DNA of 64,000 nt, taken from Holophagae bacterium (GTDB taxonomy: Bacteria; Acidobacteriota; Holophagae; Acanthopleuribacterales; Acanthopleuribacteraceae). The position numbers and the translations under genes were made by a program. Positions 1-8,124 of this stretch are shown here, in pieces. Location of the stretch: positions 372,001 to 436,000 of the forward strand of contig JAUIFE010000003.1 in the NCBI GenBank assembly GCA_030429565.1. Direction: 5' to 3'. The notes beneath the pieces are model-generated. The model saw only the letters and a list, made by a program, of their open reading frames with translations. It searched no databases and had not been told where the DNA came from. Position 1 is the stretch's first letter. Every line of letters starts with the position of its first letter.

Positions 1-834
1 GGCGCTGTTGTGATTGTGGCGGCTGCCGTCGTCGATGGCGTCGGAAATGAGCAGAATGGTGCGGCGCGTACTGCCTGAGAACAAACCGCTCGCCGTCGCC
101 AAACTGTCGTAAACCACCGATTTGGCCTGGCCGCGATACAACACATCCAGTGACGATAAGGCGAGCACCTCATCTAAGTTGAGCAGGCGCGGTTGGCTGT
201 CAAACGCAATCAAACGCACGGGATGGCCCTTGGCTTGTTGTCGTTGAATCAGCGTTTTTAATGGGCCGGCCACGGCGGGCAGGAGGTCGCGCATAGAGCC
301 GCTAATATCGAGCACGATCACCAAGTCGAGCGGGGTTTTTTCCGCCGCTTGCACCTTTTGCGGCTGGTAGCGTTTGCCGGCGTAGGTCACGGTTGGTTGT
401 TGGTCGCCCAAGGGTTGGCTGAGGAAGGGCCAGAGTTCGAAGGCCTTGACCTCGGTGGTTACGTCGACACGTGGCGGCTCAAAGGTCCGTTCGATTTTTT
501 CGACAGTGCCGTCTGGAAAAGTTGCCGTGATGGTCACCGTATTGGTGAACTCGGGCTGCCAGTTCAGGCTGAAATGGAAGGGCGGCTTGCGGCGGGCGCG
601 CACGAGGGCGCCGTTGAGGCGCAATTCGACACGGCGCGGTTGACTGTCGCCTAGTACGTCGAGTTCGAAGGCCTGCGGGTTGTCCAACACGCTGCGGCTG
701 GTGGGTTGGCGCAGGACGATGCGGTCGGCGGCGTGGAGCGACAGACCGAAGAGCAGGAGCGCGAGCCAGGGCAGCAGGCGGGGCCAAAGGGAACCGGGCG
801 GCAAAACAGTGCGGCGGGCTGCAGGGGCAATCAT
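1..834 (-). CDS. von Willebrand factor A domain protein, truncated by window edge
   Basis: The first 278 residues are visible; the frame is open to base 1, so the C-terminus lies outside. Residues 15-36 form a hydrophobic signal or anchor segment ending in HAA, which predicts export. An Ig-like region of about residues 40-130 precedes a VWA domain from about residue 168. The VWA domain has an intact MIDAS start, DISGSM at 176-181, and a later SDAIDDGSR segment at 264-272. VWA domains bind ligands through a metal ion, and several acidobacterial exported families have this layout. It is transcribed away from rplS and separated from it by a terminator, so it is probably its own unit. The partner or substrate is unknown. 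Confidence 0.85.
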   Translation of the reverse strand, partial: MIAPAARRTVLPPGSLWPRLLPWLALLLFGLSLHAADRIVLRQPTSRSVLDNPQAFELDVLGDSQPRRVELRLNGALVRARRKPPFHFSLNWQPEFTNTVTITATFPDGTVEKIERTFEPPRVDVTTEVKAFELWPFLSQPLGDQQPTVTYAGKRYQPQKVQAAEKTPLDLVIVLDISGSMRDLLPAVAGPLKTLIQRQQAKGHPVRLIAFDSQPRLLNLDEVLALSSLDVLYRGQAKSVVYDSLATASGLFSGSTRRTILLISDAIDDGSRHNHNSA

Positions 835-868
835 GGCGTGGCGGCGTTCTCCGTGGGGTGAGGGGCAT

Positions 869-898
869 AAAAAAAGGCTTTGCGGGTGCAAAGCCTTT
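869..898 (-). terminator. rho-independent terminator after rplS
   Basis: On the minus strand an 11-bp perfect stem (arms 888-898 and 873-883) with a four-base loop is followed by a run of seven T (plus-strand A at 869-875). It closes the ffh-rplS block. Confidence 0.85.
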
Positions 899-906
899 GG
901 AGTGGT

Positions 907-1266
907 TTACTTGTTAAAGTTACGCTTTTCTTTGATACGCGCAGCTTTACCAATTTTTTCGCGCATGTAGTAAAGTTTCGCGCGACGAACGCGACCGCGA
1001 CGGATCACTTCGATTTTGTCGATGGAAGGGGAGTAGAGGGGCAAAATACGCTCTACACCGTAACCGCCGGTAGACACTTTACGAACACGGAAAGTGGTGC
1101 GGTTTAACTTGCGGCTGATACCCAAAACGATACCTTGGAAAATCTGGATCCGCTCTTTGTTACCTTCGATAATTTTCAAGTGAACTTTGACGGTGTCGCC
1201 GGGACGCATGTCGGGGCGCTCTTTACCTTCAATTAATTTCTTCTCAAGTGATTCGATCACTTTCAT
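907..1266 (-). CDS. rplS: 50S ribosomal protein L19
   Basis: This 119-residue protein has the usual length and sequence of L19, which lies at the 30S-50S interface. It opens with [10 protein letters not shown] and carries the conserved [12 protein letters not shown] and [11 protein letters not shown] segments. The start at 1266 is chosen because AGGAG sits about seven bases upstream; a longer frame upstream has no family similarity. It starts four bases after the stop of the RNA methyltransferase gene and is the last gene of the translation operon. Confidence 0.98.
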   Translation of the reverse strand: MKVIESLEKKLIEGKERPDMRPGDTVKVHLKIIEGNKERIQIFQGIVLGISRKLNRTTFRVRKVSTGGYGVERILPLYSPSIDKIEVIRRGRVRRAKLYYMREKIGKAARIKEKRNFNK

Positions 1267-1270
1267 GGCG

Positions 1271-1861
1271 CTATCTCCTAGATTCTGATGTGCCATGCGT
1301 AAACAGGCGGTCGACAATAATCGCTGCGGCACATCTTACCGAGAGGTGATTGTAACCATCGTAACCGTAGATGGGCGGAAGAATCCGATCACATCGGTGC
1401 AACTGCTGTTCGCTCAACCCCCAACTCGTACCGAACTGGACAACGGCCGAGCGACCAGAACTTCCCATTATAGGCAAAAGATCGCCGAAATCAAGGGTCT
1501 TGTCGCACGGCTTCGCGCTGGTGCCAATCAGCAGCGGCGCTTCGCCGTCACGTTCCGTGAGCGCCTCGATCAGTTCGTCAAAGCTGTGGTGAATGTGCAG
1601 CGATTGCAGGGCGGCGACGCGATCGGGATTGTAGCTTTTGCCAAAACCTTCGCGCCAGAAATCGAGGATTTCATTGCAGAGCCGATGCTGGGCGTCCATG
1701 GCGGTGACGGCGTGAAAACCGCCGAGTCCGTAGGTCAGGGTTAGGCGACAGAAATCGTGTAAATCGGTTTGGGTCACGCTGGAATGAATTGTTTCGCCAC
1801 GGCGGCCGAGTACATTGTCGTGTCGCAGCGCCAGGTGAATGCGGCCCGGTTGCAAGGTCAT
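1271..1861 (-). CDS. SPOUT-type RNA methyltransferase (PF09936-like), linked to trmD
   Basis: The 196-residue product resembles the SAM-dependent RNA methyltransferase family (PF09936) that often follows trmD. Visible family-like blocks are [24 protein letters not shown], and a C-terminal stretch [18 protein letters not shown] followed by [16 protein letters not shown], which resembles the knotted cofactor-binding part of SPOUT enzymes. The ATG overlaps the trmD stop as ATGA, giving translational coupling; the open frame reaches further upstream but only by shadowing trmD. The RNA target is not known. Confidence 0.85.
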   Translation of the reverse strand: MTLQPGRIHLALRHDNVLGRRGETIHSSVTQTDLHDFCRLTLTYGLGGFHAVTAMDAQHRLCNEILDFWREGFGKSYNPDRVAALQSLHIHHSFDELIEALTERDGEAPLLIGTSAKPCDKTLDFGDLLPIMGSSGRSAVVQFGTSWGLSEQQLHRCDRILPPIYGYDGYNHLSVRCAAAIIVDRLFTHGTSESRR

Positions 1862-2607
1862 CGCGGCGCCTCCGGGGTGTAACCCATTTTCTTGAGCATC
1901 TTGCGTGCTTCTTTGTCGAGCTCGGCCCGTTCCAGGAGGTCGGGACGCAATTGCAGGGTGCGCGCCAGTGCTTGTTGTTTTCGCCAAATGCGGATGTGTT
2001 CGTGGTGGCCGTTCAGTAGCTCGGCCGGGACCTCGTGCGCTTCAAACACGGCCGGGCGCGTGTAGTGCGGGTAGTCGAGTAGGCCGTCGTAGTAGCTGTC
2101 CTGTTCCACGCTTTCCTTTTTGCCGACCACGCCGGGGATTTGGCGAGCGACGGCGTCGATGATGACGGCACAGGCCAGTTCGCCACCGGAAATCACGAAA
2201 TCGCCGATGCTGTACTCACGGTCGACGTGGTGATCGATGACGCGTTGGTCCAAGCCCTCGTAGCGCGAGGCGACAAAAATCAACTGTTCGTAATCGGCCA
2301 GCTCGTTGACCACGGCCTGGGTGAGCGGTGGCGCGGCGGGCGAGGGGTGAATGACCAGGCAGCGGGCGCCTTCACCCATGGCCTTGACGGCGCGAATGGC
2401 GGCTACGGCGGGTTCGGGTTTAAACACCATGCCGACGCCGCCGCCGTAGGGGATGTCGTCGACCTTGTGGTGTTTGTCGGTGGCCCAGTCTCGTAGGTCG
2501 TGGTGGTGCAAGCTCAACTGATCGCCGGCCTGGGCGCGACCGGGAATGCTGTGGGCCAGGGCGTCGGCAATGATTTGCGGGAAAATGGAAAGGCAGTCGA
2601 TGCGCAT
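1858..2607 (-). CDS. trmD: tRNA (guanine-N1-)-methyltransferase TrmD
   Basis: TrmD methylates G37 of tRNAs to m1G, preventing +1 frameshifting. The 249-residue product starts MRIDCLSIFPQII and has the family signatures YGGGVGMVFKPEP, SRYEGLDQRVIDHHVD and SIGDFVISGGE, the latter two forming the trefoil-knot SAM site. The start at 2607 gives the usual length; the longer frame upstream overlaps rimM without similarity. It lies 19 bases after rimM in the classical rimM-trmD-rplS order. Confidence 0.98.
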   Translation of the reverse strand: MRIDCLSIFPQIIADALAHSIPGRAQAGDQLSLHHHDLRDWATDKHHKVDDIPYGGGVGMVFKPEPAVAAIRAVKAMGEGARCLVIHPSPAAPPLTQAVVNELADYEQLIFVASRYEGLDQRVIDHHVDREYSIGDFVISGGELACAVIIDAVARQIPGVVGKKESVEQDSYYDGLLDYPHYTRPAVFEAHEVPAELLNGHHEHIRIWRKQQALARTLQLRPDLLERAELDKEARKMLKKMGYTPEAPR

Positions 2608-2626
2608 GGTGGTCTCGTCGGCGTGT

Positions 2627-3196
2627 TTAGGATTTGGGTTCAGGGGTTGCGTCGGTGTCGTCCTCATCGGGCAACAAACCCTGCGGCAGGGTGACGCGCA
2701 TGTGGCGGGCTTCAATATCAATGGCCGGAACGAGCGCGGCGGCAAAAGGAATTAGGAACTTGCGCTGTTTGGCGTCAACCACTTCGATCAAGTTTTGGCC
2801 TGGCATTTCAATAATATCGACAACCTCACCGTAGGCGGTGTCGTCCTTGTCGTCGACGACGGTCAGCCCGATCAGGTCGTTGTTAAAGAAGAAGTCGGGG
2901 TCCTGGTTGGCGGTGCGCGCTTCTTCTTCGGTCACGTAAAGCTTGGTATCGCGGGCGGCTTCGACGGCGTTGCGATCCGGCAAGGCGTCGACGTGAAAAA
3001 CGAGCTTTTGGCCTTGAAAGCGGGCTTTTTTAACGGCCCAGCGCGCCATGGTGTCGCCGTACCAGGCGTGGATGTGCTTGCGCTTTTGCAGCCAGTCGGG
3101 GAAATCCGACTCGAGGTACACAATAAACTCACCGCGAATACCTTGCGGCTTGAGGATCTTGCCGATGCACACGAATGTTGTGCCTTGAAACTCCAC
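2627..3196 (-). CDS. rimM: Ribosome maturation factor RimM
   Basis: The 189-residue product has the RimM N-terminal domain (FVCIGKILKPQGIRGEFIVY) and a C-terminal PRC-barrel (LIGLTVVDDKDDTAYGEVVDIIEMPGQNLIEV in position terms about residues 108-140). RimM binds S19 and assists maturation of the 30S head. The end, with an acidic low-complexity tail DEDDTDATPEPKS, is unremarkable. A 187-base gap carrying a large inverted repeat separates it from khpA upstream. Confidence 0.97.
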   Translation of the reverse strand: MEFQGTTFVCIGKILKPQGIRGEFIVYLESDFPDWLQKRKHIHAWYGDTMARWAVKKARFQGQKLVFHVDALPDRNAVEAARDTKLYVTEEEARTANQDPDFFFNNDLIGLTVVDDKDDTAYGEVVDIIEMPGQNLIEVVDAKQRKFLIPFAAALVPAIDIEARHMRVTLPQGLLPDEDDTDATPEPKS

Positions 3197-3240
3197 GCCA
3201 ACCTACCTTGTGCCGCGCCAAACCGGGCGGGCGAAAAATG

Positions 3241-3353
3241 AAATAGCCAGGCTGCCGCCGGAAGGCGCACCCTGGGCTGATCGGCAGGCGACCGAAATCA
3301 CCGTGACCGACGCACGGGCGACCACCAAACAGGCGGGCGGTACCTGGCTATTT
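3241..3353 (-). other. Large inverted repeat in the khpA-rimM gap (candidate structured leader)
   Basis: Arms 3241-3251 (aaatagccagg) and 3343-3353 (cctggctattt) are perfectly complementary over 11 bp, and 3255-3259 pairs with 3336-3340 for five more inside them. The enclosed stretch of about 80 bases is GC-rich with smaller hairpins. On the minus strand, the direction of rimM transcription, the closing stem is followed by a T-rich ATTTCATTTTT-like stretch, which would suit an attenuator. The strand and function are inferred; no known RNA family was recognised. Confidence 0.5.
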
Positions 3354-3383
3354 TAATCTGAAAAGAGTCCTAGGGCTTGGGGA

Positions 3384-3614
3384 TTAATCCGCAAGGGCCA
3401 CAACGTAGCGCGTGCGTGACTGGACCCCGGCAAAGCCGGCGGCATGGTTCAACGCTCGGAGCAGGCGGTTGTTGCGCCCGGCAAATAGGCCGCGATCTTC
3501 CTCGGCTAAGGTAACCGATAGCACGACGGTGCGGGCACCTTCGCTGCGTTTGACCGCGACTTGGTCCGGCTGCGTGGTGATCTGACGGAGGTATGCTTCA
3601 ACCCAAGTTTCCAT
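3384..3614 (-). CDS. khpA: KhpA-like KH-domain RNA-binding protein with divergent GXXG loop
   Basis: The 76-residue length and the position between rpsP and rimM match KhpA (YlqC), a small KH protein that binds RNA with KhpB in other bacteria. Residues 1-30 (METWVEAYLRQITTQPDQVA) and the VVLSVTLAEEDRGLFAGRNNRLLRALN block follow the KhpA pattern. The KH GXXG loop, normally GKQG-like, reads GRNN here, so the second glycine is missing and RNA binding may be weakened or changed. The start follows CAGGAG. The call rests on context plus a weak sequence match. Confidence 0.75.
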   Translation of the reverse strand: METWVEAYLRQITTQPDQVAVKRSEGARTVVLSVTLAEEDRGLFAGRNNRLLRALNHAAGFAGVQSRTRYVVALAD

Positions 3615-3644
3615 AGTGACTCCTGAGACCTAATCTAAGCAATG

Positions 3645-3760
3645 CTTGGCGGCGAAGTCGCTAAAACGGTTGGGCGGCAACCTCTCGGAAAAAGGCTCGC
3701 CATACTTGAAAGTACGTCTGCGCTTTTACCAACATGTTTCGCATCAACATTTTACGCGGC
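3645..3760 (-). repeat. Dispersed intergenic repeat, copy A
   Basis: This is the most diverged of three related segments (others at 34.55 and 53.61 kb). Shared parts on the plus strand are cttggcggcg at 3645-3654, the palindromic core cggttgggcggcaacctc near 3667-3684, and a gcgaaaca-like block (minus strand) near 3735. On the minus strand one frame reads GEPFSERLPPNRFSDFAAKH before a stop, matching EHFHEMLQPNRSRNFAAKKH in copy C. It ends just upstream of khpA and helps split khpA from rpsP. Confidence 0.5.
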
Positions 3761-3805
3761 TTTGTTCAACCGGATAGCTCAGTTTAGGTGAAATAAATTG
3801 AACCT

Positions 3806-3835
3806 AAAAAAAGGAAAGCGACCAAGGGCCGCTTT
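3806..3835 (-). terminator. Rho-independent terminator after rpsP
   Basis: On the minus strand a nine-pair stem (arms 3827-3835 and 3815-3823, one G-U pair) with a three-base loop is followed by CC and seven T (3806-3812). Together with repeat copy A it fills the 336-base gap between rpsP and khpA, so khpA and downstream genes may depend on read-through or their own promoter. Confidence 0.8.
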
Positions 3836-3950
3836 AACAGGTCTGAAAACGAAAAAATCGTTGTCGGAGACGGCCCGAACCAGACACCGGGGTGCTGTCG
3901 AACCGTTTCGCCGCGCCGCTGGTTAAACCGACGGCGCGGAACGTAAGCTA

Positions 3951-4193
3951 TTAAGCTTTTACGCCTTGTTTGCGCAAAATGCCGGCGACGGTATCCGAAG
4001 GACGCGCGCCTTTGGAAATCCAGTACTGGGCGCGTTCGGTGTCGATTTGAACGGGTTTGCCGGGGGCAACCGGGTGGTAGTAACCCAGCTCTTCAACGGC
4101 GCGAGCGCGGGGACGCTTGTCGTTTTCGGAAACAACAATACGGTAAAAAGGGCGGTGCTTGTTGCCCATACGCTTGAGACGAATCGCTAACAT
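3951..4193 (-). CDS. rpsP: 30S ribosomal protein S16
   Basis: The 80-residue product begins MLAIRLKRMGNKHRPFYRIV and contains the conserved RPRARAVEELGYYHP and SKGARPSDTV blocks, typical of S16, an assembly protein of the 30S body. The internal ATG at 4193 is chosen over one nine codons upstream because AGGAG lies nine bases before it and it gives the family N-terminus. ffh lies upstream in the same direction. Confidence 0.98.
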   Translation of the reverse strand: MLAIRLKRMGNKHRPFYRIVVSENDKRPRARAVEELGYYHPVAPGKPVQIDTERAQYWISKGARPSDTVAGILRKQGVKA

Positions 4194-4311
4194 GAAAATG
4201 TGCTCCTGTGATGTGTGCAAGCAGTGCTTGCTTTAAAGTGTTTGGTCGGTCGCAGTCAAACGTGAGGGTAGGACTGCTGCTGGTTTGATGAACGGGTGTC
4301 GTAAGTGTTGA

Positions 4312-5889
4312 TTAACGCTTGCGGCCACGCTTGCGTTTGGCTTTTTCTTTTTTGCGGTCGCGTTTGGGGCGGGAAACGCTGCGCGCGGAACCGCTACCGG
4401 GTGCTACCGGCTTGATGCCAAGTTGTTTGAGGACTTCGACCGGCACTTTGCCGTCGTGTTCCTCAATAATCTGTTTGAGTTTTTCCTCGTCGATGTCCGC
4501 GGGGATACCGCCGCCGGCCATGCCGGGGATGACGGAACGGGCGAAATCGCCGAAACCGGCGCGGCTGAACATTTGCGTCAGTTTGCCGAGTTTGCCGGGT
4601 TTACTCATCATGCTCATCATCTTGCGCATTTGCATGAACTGGTTGAGCATGGTGTTGATTTCGTTAACCGAGGTACCGGAACCTTTGGCGATACGCGACT
4701 TGCGGCTCTGGTTAAGAATCGCGTGGTTGTTGCGTTCAGCCATGGTCATCGAGCTGATGATGGCCTGCATTTTCCGCATCTGTTTCGACTCGGCTTGGGC
4801 GTCGATTTGTTGTTTCATCTTGCCCATGCCCGGAATCAGGCCCATCAAGCTGCCCAAATCACCCATTTTGGAGATTTGGTTGAGGCTTTTGCTGAAGTCG
4901 TCCAGGGTGAACTGGTTTTTCAGCATCTTCTCTTGTAAGCGTTGTGCTTCGTCTTGGTCGACTTTTTTCTGAACCTGTTCAATCAAGCTCAGGACGTCGC
5001 CCATGCCCAAAATACGCGAAGCCATGCGGTCGGGGTGGAAGCGCTCGAAGGCGTCCAATTTCTCGCCGGTACCGATGAACTTCAAGGGGCGTTCGGTCAC
5101 TTTTTTGATGGAGAGCGCGGCACCGCCGCGCGCGTCGCCGTCCATTTTGGTGAGGATGACGCCGCTGATGTCGAGGGCGTCGTGGAAGGCTTTGGCCGAG
5201 GTGACCGCATCTTGACCGGTCATGGCGTCGGCGACGAACAGGATCTCGTCCGGTTCCAAGTAAGTTTTGAGCTCTTTCAGCTCGTCCATCAGTTCCAGGT
5301 CGATGTGCAGGCGGCCGGCGGTATCCACAATCACCACATCGCGGCCGAGGTTGCGCGCTTCTTTCATGGCGCGACGCACAATCTCCATGGGTTTTTCAAT
5401 TTCGCGAGAGTCAAAAACGGGGATGTCGACTTGGCCACCGACGGTAATCAACTGCTCTTTTGCAGCGGGACGGTAAACGTCACAAGGCACCAGGTACGGA
5501 TTGAAATTCTCTTCCGCCAGCAACCGCGACAACTTACCACTGCTGGTCGTTTTACCCGAACCCTGCAGGCCGACCATCATAATGACGTAGGGCGGCTTGC
5601 CTTTAAACTTAATTTCCGGTGAGCGACCACCCAAGATCTCAATGAGCTTCTCGTGGACGACCTTTACCAACTGTTGGCCGGGATTCAATCCTTCGACCAC
5701 TTCTTGACCGAGCGCTTCGGCTTTCACTTCGTTCACGAACTTCTTAACAACTTTAAAGTTGACGTCCGCTTCGAGTAAGGCAACGCGAATCTCTTTCAGG
5801 GCTTCCTGAATGTTCTCTTCGCTGATTTTGCCTTTGCCGGTGATATTTTTAAAAGCACGTTGGAGTTTGTCGGATAAATTTTCGAACAT
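4312..5889 (-). CDS. ffh: Signal recognition particle protein Ffh
   Basis: Ffh is the SRP54 GTPase that, with 4.5S RNA, targets nascent membrane proteins to FtsY. The N domain occupies about residues 1-90. The G domain has the P-loop GLQGSGKTTSSGKL, DTAGR and TKMDGDARGG. The methionine-rich M domain runs from about 300, including GDLGSLMGLIPGMGKMKQQ. At 525 residues it is longer than the roughly 450 usual, because of a C-terminal extension ending in a very basic tail of about 25 residues (many K and R) that could add RNA contacts. It is the first gene of the translation block. Confidence 0.98.
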   Translation of the reverse strand: MFENLSDKLQRAFKNITGKGKISEENIQEALKEIRVALLEADVNFKVVKKFVNEVKAEALGQEVVEGLNPGQQLVKVVHEKLIEILGGRSPEIKFKGKPPYVIMMVGLQGSGKTTSSGKLSRLLAEENFNPYLVPCDVYRPAAKEQLITVGGQVDIPVFDSREIEKPMEIVRRAMKEARNLGRDVVIVDTAGRLHIDLELMDELKELKTYLEPDEILFVADAMTGQDAVTSAKAFHDALDISGVILTKMDGDARGGAALSIKKVTERPLKFIGTGEKLDAFERFHPDRMASRILGMGDVLSLIEQVQKKVDQDEAQRLQEKMLKNQFTLDDFSKSLNQISKMGDLGSLMGLIPGMGKMKQQIDAQAESKQMRKMQAIISSMTMAERNNHAILNQSRKSRIAKGSGTSVNEINTMLNQFMQMRKMMSMMSKPGKLGKLTQMFSRAGFGDFARSVIPGMAGGGIPADIDEEKLKQIIEEHDGKVPVEVLKQLGIKPVAPGSGSARSVSRPKRDRKKEKAKRKRGRKR

Positions 5890-6107
5890 GGGTGAATCGT
5901 CTCTTTTATGGCTTTTCTTGTTGGGCGGCGCGGGCCGGCCGGGATCCGGTCTTGAAACGCGCGCGAAAAAAGCGTCGGCGTTTCAGGGTCGCTGTGCCGC
6001 TGCAAGCAAACGCTGCATCTGAATAAAAGGCACAGAGCGCAAGGCTAGCGTAGATCGAAAATCTTGTCAAGATAAAGGCCGGGTCTTTGCAGAAAGCTCA
6101 CCTCGCG

Positions 6108-6923
6108 TTACTGGCGCCATACCAAACCGCGTTCGCGCGTGTCGGTCGGTCGGCTGGAACGGATCGGGTTAATGTCCCAACCGCCGCGTCGCGTGTAGTG
6201 GCAAGAGACGTTTAATTCGTCTGGATTGAGCAGGTGCCACAGGTCCATAAACAGGGTTTCGCAGCAGGCTTCGTGGAAGTCTTGATGGCTGCGCATGGCG
6301 ACGATGTAGTTGAGCAAGCTTTGCGGTTCGGGGTGGCGCGCACCGCGGCCGCTGATTTGGACCGCGCCCCAGTCGGGTTGGTTGGTGACCGGGCAATGGC
6401 TGCGCAGGAGGTGGGTGTGCAGGCTAAAGGCACCGTCGGCCTGTACGGTTTGAAGCAAGTCGGGGTCGTAGCCGCCGGCGCGTTGTGTCAACGCCAAGTC
6501 GTCCAACAGTAGGCCTGTCAAGTCGCGTTGGGGTGGGCGTTGGTTGCGTTCGAAGAAGGTCAACGCAACCGGACACGCAAGTGCGTTGCGCAAATGGGCG
6601 CCGACTTCTTCGGCAAAGGCGGCGCGACTGGGGAACGCGCGGTTGTTGTAACTATTAAAAAAGAGCTTGAGGCTTTTGGACTCAACAATGCCGTCGCTGT
6701 GGGCGTCGTAGACCAACTGCAGGTGGTAGACTTGCGGCTTTCCGTCGCTATCGAGAAAACTCACCTCGTAGCCGTTCCACAAGTCGTATCCGTGGAAGGG
6801 CAGGTCGGTGCCGTGGCGCCGGCGGGCTAGGGCGCGCGGCACAATGTCGAGGCTGTTGTCGTCGGCGGCCGTGTCCTTGCCGAGTTTTAGTGTTTTTAAA
6901 AACTGCTGTCGTTCGTGATCCAT
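6108..6923 (-). CDS. queF: NADPH-dependent 7-cyano-7-deazaguanine reductase QueF (long form)
   Basis: QueF reduces preQ0 to preQ1 in queuosine synthesis. The 271-residue length matches the long, two-domain E. coli-type enzyme. The QueF motif ESKSLK is at 81-86, the nucleophilic cysteine is C177 in SHCPVTNQPDWG, and H217-E218 lie in SHQDFHEACCE. The start at 6923 follows GGGAGG; the longer upstream frame overlaps the rhomboid gene. It lies 58 bases downstream of that gene on the same strand and may be co-transcribed. Confidence 0.95.
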   Translation of the reverse strand: MDHERQQFLKTLKLGKDTAADDNSLDIVPRALARRRHGTDLPFHGYDLWNGYEVSFLDSDGKPQVYHLQLVYDAHSDGIVESKSLKLFFNSYNNRAFPSRAAFAEEVGAHLRNALACPVALTFFERNQRPPQRDLTGLLLDDLALTQRAGGYDPDLLQTVQADGAFSLHTHLLRSHCPVTNQPDWGAVQISGRGARHPEPQSLLNYIVAMRSHQDFHEACCETLFMDLWHLLNPDELNVSCHYTRRGGWDINPIRSSRPTDTRERGLVWRQ

Positions 6924-6981
6924 CCCGGTCGCCTCCCCCATGTCCGGCTCAGATCGGTTTGATCTGATCGGGCTGTCGACC

Positions 6982-7920
6982 TTAGCGCCAAACGGCGTAG
7001 TAGTCCAGACCGACTTGGAAAAAACCGTAGAGGATGAAGGCGACCAATATCCCAAGGACCGCGCGTTCGACCCAGCGGGCCGAGGCCGGTTGCACCGGCG
7101 CCGTGAACACCGCGCCGACCAAAATGCCGGCGATCATGCCGCCAATGTGGGCGGCATTGTCGATGTTCAAGAGATTGAAGACAGTGAGGCCGATACAAAT
7201 AACGTTGCCCCAAATCATAAACTTTTTGAATCGATCGGCTTCCACGCGGTAACCGTGGCGTTTGAAAAAGACCCAATTGGCACCGATCAAACCAAACAAA
7301 GCGCCGCTGAAACCGATAGAAAGGCTGTACCCGCCGGTGACCAAACTGGTGCCGGCACTGAGAAAACCGCCGCCGGTGCCGGTGATAATTGCGATCAGCC
7401 AGAAACGGCGTACTTGAAAATTGTGTTGCGACAACGGGCCCAGTTGGGCCAAAGCCATCATGTTCATGACGATGTGAAGCACGTCGCCGTGCAGGAACAT
7501 GTAGGTCAGTAGGCGCCAGTATTCTTTGCGGCCAAAGGTGGCGTCGGCGGCATTGGCGCCCATGAAAGCGAGCCCCTCGCCGCCCGGAGACCACCAGGTA
7601 TTCATGGTGAAGTTACCGGAAATGCGCGAAGAAATGAGCACGGTCAAAATGTAGAACAAGGCACACAGGCCAAAGATCATGACAACGGAACCGTTTTCGT
7701 CGTTGCTTTCGGACACATCCTCGCGTCGTTCAGGCGCCGGCTTGTCGAAGGCGGTTTCGCAATAGCCACATGAGGCGTCGTTGACCCCGACGAATTTGCC
7801 GCAATTAGGGCACATGCGAATATTGGGTCGCCCGTGTTTCTCACTGTTCCGGAACTGGGATTGTAGCCAAGTGCGGGCTTGGTTTTTCCACTGCCGCATC
7901 AATCGTTCGAAATCGTTCAC
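6982..7920 (-). CDS. Rhomboid-family intramembrane serine protease with N-terminal zinc ribbon
   Basis: Rhomboids cut membrane proteins within the bilayer. This 312-residue protein has an N-terminal cytosolic zinc-ribbon with C37, C40, C51 and C54 (CPNC and CGYC). Hydrophobic segments start at about residue 79. The catalytic serine is S205 in GFSGALFG and the paired histidine H258 in NAAHIGG; H149 and N153 in HGDVLHIVMNMM fit the oxyanion-side residues. The zinc ribbon may bind a partner or sense misfolding, as inferred for similar fusions. queF follows on the same strand. Confidence 0.93.
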   Translation of the reverse strand: MNDFERLMRQWKNQARTWLQSQFRNSEKHGRPNIRMCPNCGKFVGVNDASCGYCETAFDKPAPERREDVSESNDENGSVVMIFGLCALFYILTVLISSRISGNFTMNTWWSPGGEGLAFMGANAADATFGRKEYWRLLTYMFLHGDVLHIVMNMMALAQLGPLSQHNFQVRRFWLIAIITGTGGGFLSAGTSLVTGGYSLSIGFSGALFGLIGANWVFFKRHGYRVEADRFKKFMIWGNVICIGLTVFNLLNIDNAAHIGGMIAGILVGAVFTAPVQPASARWVERAVLGILVAFILYGFFQVGLDYYAVWR

Positions 7921-8124
7921 GAGCGGGTTTCCTTTGGGTTAAGCGATGGGTTGGCCGCGCGAGCCAAGGCGTGGCGGCGGGTTTTTCCATTTATGTTAAA
8001 AGAAAAGCCCGCTTTTGGGTGCGCCTTTTGCGCGTGTGTTGGCAATTTCTCGGCCGTCGGGTGATACCGGATCCGGCAATCTCGGTTACAATGCCGCGAG
8101 ATTGCTCACTTAAAAGGAGGCCGT

